Assembly: GCF_947495995.1 (NCBI RefSeq)
Contig: NZ_CANMAX010000003.1
Coordinates: forward strand, 372,001 to 436,000
Direction of reading: 5' to 3'
Length of the DNA stretch: 64,000 nt
DNA from: an uncultured Tenacibaculum sp.
GTDB taxonomy: Bacteria > Bacteroidota > Bacteroidia > Flavobacteriales > Flavobacteriaceae
Position 1 is the first letter of the stretch. Every line of letters starts with the position of its first letter. The notes under the pieces were generated by a model. That model had not been told where the DNA came from. It saw nothing but the letters and a program-made list of their open reading frames with translations, and made no database searches. Positions 43,335-52,488 of this stretch are shown in pieces. The position numbers and the translations under genes are program-made.

Positions 43335-43694
43335 TTAAGAGAAGAAATATAAAGCTATTGCTCCAATGATAACTGCTAAAAAGCCCATGTATAAAATTAA
43401 TGAAGGGGTGATCTTCAAATCTTCTAAATCTTCTTTTTTGATGTTTGCATTTAATTTTTTGGCGATTAATAAACCTATCGTGGTATCAAAAACGCCAATC
43501 ATAAAAGCTGAAACTAACCCCAAGTAAAGGTTAGTAGCTTTAGTAATAAATATTGTGAAAATACCGTAGATAATAAAAGAGCCAAAAGCAAACCATACAT
43601 ACTCAACGTTTAAACGTTTAGAAAGTATAGAACATAAAGCGTCGTATATAGCAACAGCGGTAAATCCAATCAAAATTATGATTAGTGATTCCAA
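43335..43694 (-). CDS. Small four-helix membrane protein
   Basis: A 119-residue protein with four hydrophobic helices (about 2-22, 33-52, 57-82 and 98-118) and a short acidic loop ANIKKEDLEDLKI. No motif is recognised. It lies 22 nt downstream of the nucleoside transporter gene on the same strand and is probably co-transcribed with it. A partner role for the transporter is only a positional guess. Confidence 0.65.
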   Translation of the reverse strand: MESLIIILIGFTAVAIYDALCSILSKRLNVEYVWFAFGSFIIYGIFTIFITKATNLYLGLVSAFMIGVFDTTIGLLIAKKLNANIKKEDLEDLKITPSLILYMGFLAVIIGAIALYFFS

Positions 43695-43716
43695 AATAAA
43701 TTTTAATATTGAGGTT

Positions 43717-45441
43717 TTATCCTATTATCATTCCAGCAATTGTGGCAGACATCAAAGAAGCAATTGTTCCTCCGATTAAAGCTTTTATACCAAATTCAGA
43801 AAGTGTTTTTCTCTGACCTGGAGCTAAAGAACCAATTCCTCCAATTTGTATACCAATTGAGGCAAAATTCGCAAATCCACATAACATGTAAGTAGCCATT
43901 ATTACAGACTTATTATATGTTAAGTGAGTTGCATTAGCAACATTTTTTAATTCAGCTAATTGAATGTATCCAACAAATTCACTAGCCGCTAATTTTATAC
44001 CTAATAACTGTCCCATTAATGCAGTGTCTTCACTAGCAACACCAATTAACCACATTAAAGGAGCAAAAATATATCCTAAAACAGCTTCTATAGATAAACT
44101 TGAATATGCTGTGTTAGCAGCCATCCAAGTATTTAGATTTGTTACATCTCCAACCCAACCTAAAATACCATTAATCATAGCGATAAAAGCAACAAAAACT
44201 AAAAGCATAGCACCTACATTCATGGCTAATTGTAATCCTTCAGTAGTACCATTCGCAATTGCATCTAATACATTAGAACCTATCTTTTCTGAAGATACCT
44301 GTACATCTGTATTGATGTCTTCAGTTTGAGGATATAAAATTTTAGAAATCACTATAGCACCAGGAGCTGCCATAACAGATGCTGCAAGTAAATGCTTAGC
44401 AAATTGTAATCTTAAAGCAGGATCATCGCCACCTAAGAAACCAATATATGCAGCTAAAACTGCACCAGCTACAGTAGCCATTCCACCAATCATTACTAAT
44501 AGAATTTCAGATCGGTTCATTTTTTCTAAATAAGCTTTTATTAATAAAGGAGCTTCTGTTTGACCTAAAAATATATTACCAGCGACAGATAAACTTTCAG
44601 CACCAGATATTTTTAGAATCTTAGATAAAGTCCATGCCATTATTTTAACTACTTTTTGAATAACGCCTAGATAAAATAGGAGAGAAGTAAGAGCAGAGAA
44701 AAATATAATGGTAGGTAATACTTGGAAAGCAAATATGAAACCAAAAGTATCCATATCTACAACTAATCCTTCAAATAAAAACTTACTACCAGCTCTTGTA
44801 AAATCTAACACGCTTACAAAAAGTTGACCAATAGCATCAAACATTTTTTGAATTAAAGGGATTTTTAAAACACCTACAGCAATAAAAAGTTGGAATATTA
44901 ATCCAAGTCCTACTGTTTTCCAGTCAATCGCTTTTTTGTTATTACTAAATAAAAAAGCAATTAATAACAATACAAACATTCCAAGAATACCTCTCCATAA
45001 GCTATTTACAGAAAAACCTTGGCTAGCTATAATTCCTGTGTTGTCTTCTTTAGTAAGAGTTTTTACGTTAGAGGCTACAGCTTCTTGTTTGGTCGGTTTT
45101 GTAGAAAATTTATAAAGAACATCTTTTTCAGAAATGGTAAGTATAGAATCATTAAGAGTTACAATATTGTAATATCTAACTGTATCTTTTGGTTCTTTAT
45201 AATTGAATATTAATAAATTATTCTGGTGTATATAACTTCCTTTTGCAGTTAAACTATCTTTTGCAACTAAAGAATAAGAGAATTCACCATTTTTTAAGCT
45301 AAATATATCATTAGCATCAATCTCTATTAAAGATTCACCAGAGTTATTTTCAATGGTATTAAATTTCCATGTTTTATCTATGTTTTGCGAGAATACCGCA
45401 AAAGAGAAAACACACATTAAAAGTGTGATAAATTTTTTCAT
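43717..45441 (-). CDS. CNT-family nucleoside transporter with extra N-terminal domain
   Basis: Concentrative nucleoside transporter of the NupC/CNT family: the core (about 145-574) has the family blocks GNIFLGQTEAPLLIKAYL, MIGGMATVAGAVLAAYI and GFANFASIGIQIGGIGSLAPGQR. It should import nucleosides with Na+ or H+. Residues 1-135 add a signal peptide (ending AVFSQ) and a soluble beta-rich lipocalin-like segment (KTWKFNTIEN ... LTISEKDVLYKF) facing the periplasm. Normal CNTs are about 400-430 residues, so this fusion explains the 574-residue length. The added domain could pick up nucleosides or regulate the pore. Confidence 0.88.
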   Translation of the reverse strand: MKKFITLLMCVFSFAVFSQNIDKTWKFNTIENNSGESLIEIDANDIFSLKNGEFSYSLVAKDSLTAKGSYIHQNNLLIFNYKEPKDTVRYYNIVTLNDSILTISEKDVLYKFSTKPTKQEAVASNVKTLTKEDNTGIIASQGFSVNSLWRGILGMFVLLLIAFLFSNNKKAIDWKTVGLGLIFQLFIAVGVLKIPLIQKMFDAIGQLFVSVLDFTRAGSKFLFEGLVVDMDTFGFIFAFQVLPTIIFFSALTSLLFYLGVIQKVVKIMAWTLSKILKISGAESLSVAGNIFLGQTEAPLLIKAYLEKMNRSEILLVMIGGMATVAGAVLAAYIGFLGGDDPALRLQFAKHLLAASVMAAPGAIVISKILYPQTEDINTDVQVSSEKIGSNVLDAIANGTTEGLQLAMNVGAMLLVFVAFIAMINGILGWVGDVTNLNTWMAANTAYSSLSIEAVLGYIFAPLMWLIGVASEDTALMGQLLGIKLAASEFVGYIQLAELKNVANATHLTYNKSVIMATYMLCGFANFASIGIQIGGIGSLAPGQRKTLSEFGIKALIGGTIASLMSATIAGMIIG

Positions 45442-45454
45442 TCAAAAAAGTATT

Positions 45455-46063
45455 TTACGAACGTTTGCTAATTTCGTCTCTAATTTTAGCTGCCAACTCA
45501 TAGTCTTCGTTGTTAACTGCTTCAGCTAATTGTTCTTCTAATTCATTTAAAGAAAGGTCAGAAAAATCGGTTACACTAGTAAATTCAATTTCTGATTCTA
45601 TTTCCAACTCTGTACTTTCATGTTCTTCAGGAACCCCAAGTTCGTCTTCAGTTTTTAAGTAAATACCAGCTTTGTCGAGTATGTTTTCGTAAGTAAAAAT
45701 TGGGGCTTGAAAACGTACTGCTAATGCAATAGCATCTGAAGTTCTTGTGTCTATTATTTCTTCAGTTCCATCTTTTTCACAAATTAGGCTAGAGAAAAAC
45801 ACTCCATCTACTAATTTATGAATTATGATTTGCTTTACAGAAATAGTAAAACGCTCTGCAAAAGATTTAAATAAATCATGTGTGAGAGGTCTTGGTGGTC
45901 GAATTTCTTTCTCTAACGCTATAGCGATAGACTGAGCTTCAAAAGCTCCGATAATAATTGGTAAAGTTCTAGTTCCTTCCATTTCGCTAAGCACTAAAGC
46001 ATATGCTCCGCTTTGTGTTTGGCTATATGAAATTCCTTTAATAGTTAGTCTTACTAGGCTCAT
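45455..46063 (-). CDS. Bifunctional-nuclease (BFN/DUF151) family protein with UVR motif
   Basis: A 202-residue protein. Residues 1-130 form the DUF151/BFN domain (MSLVRLTIKGISYSQTQSGAYALVLSEMEG; HDLFKSFAERFTISVKQIIIH; DTRTSDAIALAVR), described in plants as a nuclease. The C-terminus LEEQLAEAVNNEDYELAAKIRDEISKR is a UvrB/UvrC (UVR) coiled-coil motif, so interaction with nucleotide-excision or Clp proteins is possible. ATG 46063 is chosen over an upstream TTG because conservation begins there. It lies 13 nt upstream of the nucleoside transporter gene. Confidence 0.9.
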   Translation of the reverse strand: MSLVRLTIKGISYSQTQSGAYALVLSEMEGTRTLPIIIGAFEAQSIAIALEKEIRPPRPLTHDLFKSFAERFTISVKQIIIHKLVDGVFFSSLICEKDGTEEIIDTRTSDAIALAVRFQAPIFTYENILDKAGIYLKTEDELGVPEEHESTELEIESEIEFTSVTDFSDLSLNELEEQLAEAVNNEDYELAAKIRDEISKRS

Positions 46064-46164
46064 GTATCTATCTTCATACAAAAAAAGCGGTCTTTTATTA
46101 GACAGCCTTTAGGGTGCCACAATTTAATAAAAAATATGACTACGAAAAGATTTATTTTAAAAAA

Positions 46165-46204
46165 TAAAAACTCTAGAAAATCATTTGATTTCTAGAGTTT
46201 TTAC
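46165..46204. terminator. Intrinsic terminator after etfA
   Basis: Arms AACTCTAGAAAATCA and TGATTTCTAGAGTT with one bulge, T-run on both strands. It ends the etfBA transcript on the minus strand. Confidence 0.82.
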
Positions 46205-46222
46205 AACTATTGTTTATGTTCT

Positions 46223-47176
46223 TTATGCTTGTTTAAAAGCTTTTAATTTTTCAATTAATTGCGGAACAACTTCAAAAGCATCACCTACGATACCATAATC
46301 AGCAGCTTTAAAGAAAGGAGCTTCAGGATCGTTATTAATAACAACTTTTACTTTAGAAGCATTAACTCCAGCTAAATGCTGAATTGCTCCAGAGATACCA
46401 ATAGCGATATATAAATTAGAAGCAACAGGCTTTCCTGTTTGTCCTACGTGCTCACTATGTGGTCTCCAACCTAAATCAGAAACTGGTTTAGAACAAGCAG
46501 TTGCAGCACCTAAAACATCAGCTAAATCTTCTACCATTCCCCAGTTTTCAGGTCCTTTTAATCCACGTCCAGCAGAAACAACAACATCAGCATCAGCAAT
46601 TGTTACTTTACCAGTTGCTTTATCAATAGAAACTGAAGAAACGCCTAATTCTGGTAATGAAGCATCAAAAGCCTCAGCAGTACCAGAAGCAGCATTTTCG
46701 TGAGCACCATAAGAATTCTTAGCTACTCCGATTACTTTCTTAGCTGTTAAGATTTCAGTATTGTTAAATCCTTTGTTAGAAAAAGCTTTACGCTTTACAA
46801 CAAAAGAACCTGAAGTATCTGGTAAAGCTACAGCATTAGAAGCATAACCAGCTTCTAAACCTACAGCGACTAATGGGGCTAATGTTAATCCATCTACACT
46901 AGAATCGATAACAACTACATCAGATCCTTGAACTTCTGCTACTTGTTTTACAATTGCAGCATATCCTTTAGCATTAAAAGAACTCAAGTCGTTTTTTACT
47001 TCAACAACTTTTTCTGCACCGTATGTATATAATTCACTTGCATCTCCACCGTTAATAGTAAGAGTTACAAGATTTGTTCCTAATTGCTCAGCTACTTTTT
47101 TTCCGTATGATACAACTTCAAAAGCTGTTTTTTTAAATTTTCCTTCCGTAGAATCGGCAAAAACTAATACAGACAT
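46223..47176 (-). CDS. etfA: Electron transfer flavoprotein subunit alpha
   Basis: FAD-carrying subunit of the electron transfer flavoprotein, which collects electrons from acyl-CoA and other dehydrogenases. The FAD signature is present in the C-terminal half: VSAGRGLKGPENW, ATACSKPVSDLGWRPHSEHVGQTGKPVASNLYIAIGISGAIQHLAG and VVINNDPEAPFFKAADYGIVGD. The length of 317 residues is standard. It is 69 nt downstream of etfB. Confidence 0.97.
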   Translation of the reverse strand: MSVLVFADSTEGKFKKTAFEVVSYGKKVAEQLGTNLVTLTINGGDASELYTYGAEKVVEVKNDLSSFNAKGYAAIVKQVAEVQGSDVVVIDSSVDGLTLAPLVAVGLEAGYASNAVALPDTSGSFVVKRKAFSNKGFNNTEILTAKKVIGVAKNSYGAHENAASGTAEAFDASLPELGVSSVSIDKATGKVTIADADVVVSAGRGLKGPENWGMVEDLADVLGAATACSKPVSDLGWRPHSEHVGQTGKPVASNLYIAIGISGAIQHLAGVNASKVKVVINNDPEAPFFKAADYGIVGDAFEVVPQLIEKLKAFKQA

Positions 47177-47245
47177 AATTTTTAATTTTTTGAGTTTTTA
47201 ATGGGTGTATGTTACTACACCCACTAAAAAGATTTGATTTTAAAT

Positions 47246-47986
47246 TTAAATTGCTTTAGCCTCGTTGTGTAAAAGATTAATTAAATCATCTACATTATCA
47301 ACTAATTTAACCTCTCCTTTTGGAGCAGGCTTCTCGAAATTCTTAGTGCTTGTAGAGGCAGTGTTTCCTGTTGGTTCAACAACACTTAAAGGCTTTTTAC
47401 GAGCCATCATAATACCTCTCATATTTGGTATTCTTAAGTCTTTTTCCTCAACAATACCTTTTTGTCCAGCTACAACTAGAGGTAAACTAGTAGTAACTTT
47501 CTCTTCTCCACCATCGATCTCTCTATCTAAAGTAGCATTGCTACCCTCTACTTCTAAACCAACACATCCGTTAACGAAGTTAAAATCTAATAAAGATGCT
47601 AACATTCCAGGAACCATTTGTCCATTATAATCAGCAGATTCTTTTCCTGCTAAAACTAAATCATAACCTCCAGATTTTACAACTTCAGCTAATTCTTTTG
47701 CAACTAATAAACCGTCAGTTGGTTCTACATTAACGCGAATAGCGTCATCTGCTCCAATAGCTAAAGCCTTACGTAAAGTAGGCTCAGTAGCAGCTCCTCC
47801 AACATTTACTACAGTAACAGATGCACCTTGCTTTTCTTTAAACCACATAGCACGAGTTAAACTAAACTCATCGTACGGATTTATAACAAATTGAACTCCA
47901 TTAGTGTCAAACTTAGTATCGTTATCAGTAAAGTTAATTTTTGAAGTGGTATCAGGTACGTGACTGATACAAACTAATATTTTCAT
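47246..47986 (-). CDS. etfB: Electron transfer flavoprotein subunit beta
   Basis: AMP-binding partner of EtfA in the electron transfer flavoprotein. The N-terminal KILVCISHVPDTTSKINF, FVINPYDEFSLTRAM and LAGKESADYNGQMVPGMLASLL segments are the family blocks, with EVEGSNATLDREIDGGEEKVT later. The 246-residue length is normal. It heads the etfBA unit and diverges from pdhB across a 178-bp region. Confidence 0.97.
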   Translation of the reverse strand: MKILVCISHVPDTTSKINFTDNDTKFDTNGVQFVINPYDEFSLTRAMWFKEKQGASVTVVNVGGAATEPTLRKALAIGADDAIRVNVEPTDGLLVAKELAEVVKSGGYDLVLAGKESADYNGQMVPGMLASLLDFNFVNGCVGLEVEGSNATLDREIDGGEEKVTTSLPLVVAGQKGIVEEKDLRIPNMRGIMMARKKPLSVVEPTGNTASTSTKNFEKPAPKGEVKLVDNVDDLINLLHNEAKAI

Positions 47987-48122
47987 ATAGGGTTGTTTTT
48001 GTACGCTTAATTTGTGCTACGAATTTACATATTTTTTTTGATTTATTATGCGTGCATAATAAATTTGTTAGTAAAAAGTGTACATTTTAACATTGTATTA
48101 ATTTCTTTAGTGAAGAATTTCA

Positions 48123-48130
48123 TACTTTTG
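48123..48130 (+). promoter_or_regulatory. Promoter -7 box for pdhB
   Basis: TACTTTTG matches TAnnTTTG, 34 nt before the pdhB ATG. The nearest TTG (48093-48095) is 27 nt upstream, longer than the usual spacer. Confidence 0.5.
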
Positions 48131-48164
48131 CAAATCAATAAACAACAACTACTTAATAAGACAT

Positions 48165-49145
48165 ATGAAAACAGTTCAATTTAGAGAAGCTATCTGTGAA
48201 GCAATGAGTGAAGAGATGCGTCGTGATGAGAGCATTTATTTAATGGGGGAGGAAGTTGCAGAATACAATGGTGCTTACAAGGCAAGTAAAGGAATGTTAG
48301 ATGAATTCGGAGCAAAGAGAGTTATTGATACTCCTATTGCTGAATTAGGTTTTGGAGGTATTGCAGTAGGATCTGCAATGAACGGAAATAGACCTATTGT
48401 TGAATATATGACATTCAATTTCTCTTTAGTTGGAATTGATCAGATTATTAATAATGCTGCGAAAATTCGTCAAATGAGTGGAGGTCAATTTAATTGTCCA
48501 ATCGTATTTAGAGGACCAACAGCTTCTGCTGGTCAATTAGCTGCGACGCACTCACAAGCTTTTGAAAGCTGGTATGCAAATTGTCCAGGTTTAAAAGTTA
48601 TAGTTCCATCTAATCCTTATGATGCTAAAGGATTATTAAAAGCTGCTATTAGAGATGACGATCCAGTTATTTTTATGGAGTCAGAGCAGATGTATGGAGA
48701 TAAAATGGAAATTCCAGAAGGAGAATACGTATTACCTATTGGAGTTGCAGAAATAAAAAGAGAGGGAACAGATGTAACTGTGGTTTCATTTGGTAAGATT
48801 ATAAAGGAAGCTTATAAAGCAGCCGATCAATTAGCAGAAGAAGGAATTTCTGTTGAGGTTATAGATTTAAGAACTGTTCGTCCTATGGATCATAAAACAA
48901 TTCTTGAGTCTGTTAAAAAGACAAATAGATTAGTGATTTTAGAAGAAGCATGGCCATTTGGTAGTGTATCTTCAGAGATTACTTTCAGAGTACAAGATGA
49001 AGCATTTGATTATTTAGATGCTCCAATTAAGAGAATTACAACAGCAGATACACCTGCACCGTATTCTCCAGTATTATTAGAAAAATGGTTGCCTAACTCG
49101 GGGGACGTTATACAGGCAGTCAAAGAAGTTATGTATATAAAATAA
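48165..49145 (+). CDS. pdhB: Pyruvate dehydrogenase E1 component subunit beta
   Basis: Beta chain of the alpha2beta2 E1 of the pyruvate dehydrogenase complex. It has the thiamine-diphosphate-active glutamate region ESIYLMGEEVAEYNGAYKASKG, the interface block RVIDTPIAELGFGGIAVGSAM, and the C-terminal transketolase domain RTVRPMDHKTILESVKKTNRLVILEEAWPFG. The length of 326 residues is normal. The alpha chain and E2 genes are not adjacent, which is usual in Flavobacteriaceae. A hairpin follows at 49170-49203. Confidence 0.95.
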   Translation: MKTVQFREAICEAMSEEMRRDESIYLMGEEVAEYNGAYKASKGMLDEFGAKRVIDTPIAELGFGGIAVGSAMNGNRPIVEYMTFNFSLVGIDQIINNAAKIRQMSGGQFNCPIVFRGPTASAGQLAATHSQAFESWYANCPGLKVIVPSNPYDAKGLLKAAIRDDDPVIFMESEQMYGDKMEIPEGEYVLPIGVAEIKREGTDVTVVSFGKIIKEAYKAADQLAEEGISVEVIDLRTVRPMDHKTILESVKKTNRLVILEEAWPFGSVSSEITFRVQDEAFDYLDAPIKRITTADTPAPYSPVLLEKWLPNSGDVIQAVKEVMYIK

Positions 49146-49169
49146 TAATAAACTAGATTACAGTTATTT

Positions 49170-49203
49170 AAATCCTTTCAGCAGACAACGTTGAAAGGAT
49201 TTT
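49170..49203 (+). terminator. Intrinsic terminator after pdhB
   Basis: Arms AAATCCTTTCA and TGAAAGGATTT around an 11-nt loop, with a short T-run. Confidence 0.75.
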
Positions 49204-49220
49204 GATGTGTAAAAGAGCCT

Positions 49221-51752
49221 ATGAGATTAAAATTTTTGATGCTATCGGTGCTGTTCGGGATGGTCGCAAATGCACAGCTGATAGTGAAAGGGAAAGTGGT
49301 GGATGAATTTGACAATCCAATGCCATTCGTGAATGTGTACATTCAGGGAACAACTAATGGTACCACAACAGATGATGATGGACGATTTGCTTTTCAAATG
49401 AAAAAGAGAAGAGGGGTTTTGGAAGTTTCTTTTGTTGGTTTCCAAACTCAAACAATCACAATAACTCCAAAAACAAAATTTCTGAATATTGTTCTTAAAG
49501 AAGGAACTGATGTTTTAGAAGAAGTAATTGTTGTTACTAAACCTAAAAAAAGATTAAAGAAAAAAGAAAATCCAGCGTACAAGATTTTAAAAGAAGTCTG
49601 GAAACGTAAAAGAAAAAATGGAATTGATTTAGTTGATCATTACCAATATAAAAAACACACTGCTATCGAAATTGGGTTGAATAATCTGGATACTGCTTTT
49701 ATCAAGCAGATGTTCAAGAAAGATTATAATAATACCATTAATGAAATCGAATACGATAGTGATGGAATAAATTATTACATACCTATATATATTAATGAGC
49801 AAATTGCTAAAGTATATGGTAATAATAAGATTAATGAAGAAAGAGAAGATATTGAAGCTGAAAAATCTGAAGGTTTAGGAGCGCAAGGTTTTGTTTTTGA
49901 CCGTATGTCAAGAACTTTTCAGAATATAGATGTCTTTAGAAATAATATCACTTTACTAAGAAAATCATTTGTAAGTCCTTTGTCAACAGATGGTTTTGCA
50001 ACCTACGATTATGTTTTATACGATAGTGTTGTTAAAAACAATACTAAATTATATAACATTTATTTCTTCCCGATTAGAGATCAAGATTTAGCATTTAAAG
50101 GAAACTTCTGGATTGCAGATAAAGCATATACCTTAAAGAAGTTACGAATGGAAGTTGTTAAAGGAGCAAACTTGAACTTTGTTAGAGGCTTAACTTTTGA
50201 AAAAGAATTTGATGTTAGAAATGATAGTATCTACATTCCAACTAAGAATGCTTACGAAGGAGATTTTACTTTTTTAGATAAAAATGAAGCGAATAAAGGT
50301 CTAACTATAAAAAAGACAATCAATTATAGTGATTACGTTTTAGAGAAACCTTTATCTGATGATTTTTATAAAGGTCAAATTCAAAAGATAAGACCAGATC
50401 AGTATTTCAGATCAGAAGAATATTGGTCTAAACAAGATATAGAAGATAATCAAGATAAATATAAATTAATCAGTTCTGTAAAGGAGAAGAAACAGATAAA
50501 ACGATTAACTGGTTTTATTAACACAATTTCTAGTGGATTTGTTAATCTACCATTCTTCAATATGCAATTAGGTCCGTTTTGGACTGCCTTTGCAAGTAAT
50601 GAAGTGGAAGGTTTTAGAACTCGATTAGGTTTTAGAACATTTAAAACAAAAGACGATCGATTTAGATTGTCAGGACATTTAGCTTACGGTTTTCAGGATA
50701 AAGAATTAAAATACGGATTAGAAGCTCAGTATTTACTGTCTTACGAACCAAGAATTTCTACAAGTGTAGCATATCAGAATGATATTGAGCAATTAGGAAG
50801 TGCCTTATTAAACACAACACAATTATTAGGAAGAACATTCGGTTCTACAGCTCTTTTCTCTAGAGGAAACAACTTCTTCTTATCTAAAGTAGAAAAGTAT
50901 GCTACGAATTTTGATTATGCTGTACATAATAATTTTCATATCGGATTCAACTTTTCACACTCTAGAATAGAATCAGCAAGTCCAGAAAATTTTTCAGGTA
51001 CATATTTAGATGGATTAGGAAATCCACAATCTACCGTAACAGATGTAGCTTCAGATGTATACTTAACATTTACTCCGGGTAGATTTGTATACGGATTAGG
51101 AGTAGAGCAACGTTTTGGTAGAAATGTTTTCCCATCTATCGTTGTTAACTATCGTCACGGATATAAAGATTTCCTTAACGGAACTCACGAATACGATAAA
51201 ATTCAAATCAAGTATAATCAACCTATTTTATTAGGTAAGTTTGGTTTATTAGATACAACTATTGAAGGAGGTAAAATCTTTGGAACGTTACCATCTTCAT
51301 TATTAAGTTCTGTTCCAGCCAATCAATCTTTCTCTTTAGTGCCGAATACATTCTCGTTATTAAATTATTACGATTTTGTAACAGATGAGTATGTTTCTAC
51401 GCATTTTGAACATCATTTTAATGGTTTCATTTTGAATAGAATTCCATTAGTAAGAGAACTTAAATTGAGAAGTTTATTAACCTTTAGAGCAGCTTACGGA
51501 ACTATTTCTGATGAAAATAGAGCTATAAACGACGGAGTTGTTAACAGTCTTAATACAGAAAACATATTATACAATGCACCAAATAGAGTGTATTATGAGT
51601 ATGGTTTTGGTATAGAGAATATTGGGTATGGAAACTTACGTTTTCTTAGAGTTGATGCTATTTGGAGAAGTAATTATACACCTCCATCAAATAGTATTGC
51701 AGTACCAACTCCAAAGTTTGCAATTCGTATAGGAATTAGACCAGATTTATAA
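49221..51752 (+). CDS. DUF5686 outer-membrane-associated protein with carboxypeptidase-regulatory domain
   Basis: An 843-residue exported protein (signal ending VANAQ). Residues about 20-105 are a carboxypeptidase-regulatory-like beta-sandwich (IVKGKVVDEFDNPMPFVNVYIQGTTNGTTTDDDGRF). The rest is the DUF5686 family: a helical and beta region (YKILKEVWKRKRKNGIDL) followed by long amphipathic strands such as HLAYGFQDKELKYGLEAQYLL that look like an outer-membrane barrel ending IGIRPDL. It may assemble or anchor surface material; the function is unknown. ATG 49221 fits the signal peptide. It stands between pdhB and ppa with no co-transcribed partner. Confidence 0.88.
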   Translation: MRLKFLMLSVLFGMVANAQLIVKGKVVDEFDNPMPFVNVYIQGTTNGTTTDDDGRFAFQMKKRRGVLEVSFVGFQTQTITITPKTKFLNIVLKEGTDVLEEVIVVTKPKKRLKKKENPAYKILKEVWKRKRKNGIDLVDHYQYKKHTAIEIGLNNLDTAFIKQMFKKDYNNTINEIEYDSDGINYYIPIYINEQIAKVYGNNKINEEREDIEAEKSEGLGAQGFVFDRMSRTFQNIDVFRNNITLLRKSFVSPLSTDGFATYDYVLYDSVVKNNTKLYNIYFFPIRDQDLAFKGNFWIADKAYTLKKLRMEVVKGANLNFVRGLTFEKEFDVRNDSIYIPTKNAYEGDFTFLDKNEANKGLTIKKTINYSDYVLEKPLSDDFYKGQIQKIRPDQYFRSEEYWSKQDIEDNQDKYKLISSVKEKKQIKRLTGFINTISSGFVNLPFFNMQLGPFWTAFASNEVEGFRTRLGFRTFKTKDDRFRLSGHLAYGFQDKELKYGLEAQYLLSYEPRISTSVAYQNDIEQLGSALLNTTQLLGRTFGSTALFSRGNNFFLSKVEKYATNFDYAVHNNFHIGFNFSHSRIESASPENFSGTYLDGLGNPQSTVTDVASDVYLTFTPGRFVYGLGVEQRFGRNVFPSIVVNYRHGYKDFLNGTHEYDKIQIKYNQPILLGKFGLLDTTIEGGKIFGTLPSSLLSSVPANQSFSLVPNTFSLLNYYDFVTDEYVSTHFEHHFNGFILNRIPLVRELKLRSLLTFRAAYGTISDENRAINDGVVNSLNTENILYNAPNRVYYEYGFGIENIGYGNLRFLRVDAIWRSNYTPPSNSIAVPTPKFAIRIGIRPDL

Positions 51753-51810
51753 AACATTAATTAACTTAAAAATAACTTCAAAAATCCGTGTGCAAACTGC
51801 ATTTTATATG

Positions 51811-51818
51811 TAGTTTTG
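51811..51818 (+). promoter_or_regulatory. Promoter -7 box for ppa
   Basis: TAGTTTTG matches the Bacteroidota -7 consensus, 31 nt before the ATG of ppa. Confidence 0.5.
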
Positions 51819-51849
51819 CTTTCCGATTTTTAGAAACGAAATAAAAAAT

Positions 51850-52377
51850 ATGACAGCCAAAGAAAAACAAACTGTTGATGTATTAATTGAAATACCAAAA
51901 GGAAGTAGAAATAAATATGAATACGATTTCGATTTAAAGAAAATCCGTTTCGATAGAATGTTATTCTCTTCAATGATGTATCCAGGTGATTACGGTTTTA
52001 TTCCTGAAACATTAGCTTTAGATGGAGATCCATTAGATGTTTTAGTTTTAGGAGCTGAGCCATGTTTTCCAATGTGTATGATGGAAGTTAGACCAATTGG
52101 TGTTTTCCATATGGCAGATGAAAAAGGTCCAGATGAAAAAATCGTATGTGTGCCAATTTCTGATCCAATTTGGAATAAGTACAAAGATATTTCTGATTTA
52201 AATCCACATAGAAAAGAAGAAATCACTCATTTCTTCCAAGTATACAAAGATTTAGAGAGGAAAAAAGTTGATGTTGGTGGATGGGGAGATGCTGATGAAG
52301 CATATTCAATTTTAGATAAGTGTATCGAACGTTACGAAAACAGCGAACACAAAGCAAACGGAGATTTTAAAGTATAA
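51850..52377 (+). CDS. ppa: Inorganic pyrophosphatase (soluble, family I)
   Basis: Hydrolyses cytosolic pyrophosphate to phosphate. The 175-residue protein has the family I active-site blocks: EIPKGSRNKYEYDFD, YPGDYGFIPETLALDGDPLDVLVL with its metal-binding aspartates, and KDISDLNPHRKEEITHFFQVYKDLE. It is followed by a terminator and then by the membrane pyrophosphatase, so the two PPi-consuming enzymes are neighbours but probably separately transcribed. Confidence 0.96.
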   Translation: MTAKEKQTVDVLIEIPKGSRNKYEYDFDLKKIRFDRMLFSSMMYPGDYGFIPETLALDGDPLDVLVLGAEPCFPMCMMEVRPIGVFHMADEKGPDEKIVCVPISDPIWNKYKDISDLNPHRKEEITHFFQVYKDLERKKVDVGGWGDADEAYSILDKCIERYENSEHKANGDFKV

Positions 52378-52397
52378 TCTCTGTATTGAAAATATTT

Positions 52398-52431
52398 CAA
52401 AGCTTGTTACTTAGTAGCAAGCTTTTTTTTG
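52398..52431 (+). terminator. Intrinsic terminator after ppa
   Basis: Arms AAAGCTTG and CAAGCTTT with inner TACT/AGTA pairing, followed by a run of T. Confidence 0.88.
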
Positions 52432-52488
52432 TTTAGAGTTTGATTTTGTTATATTTAAAGCAATAAACTAATCAATTAATTAAATATT

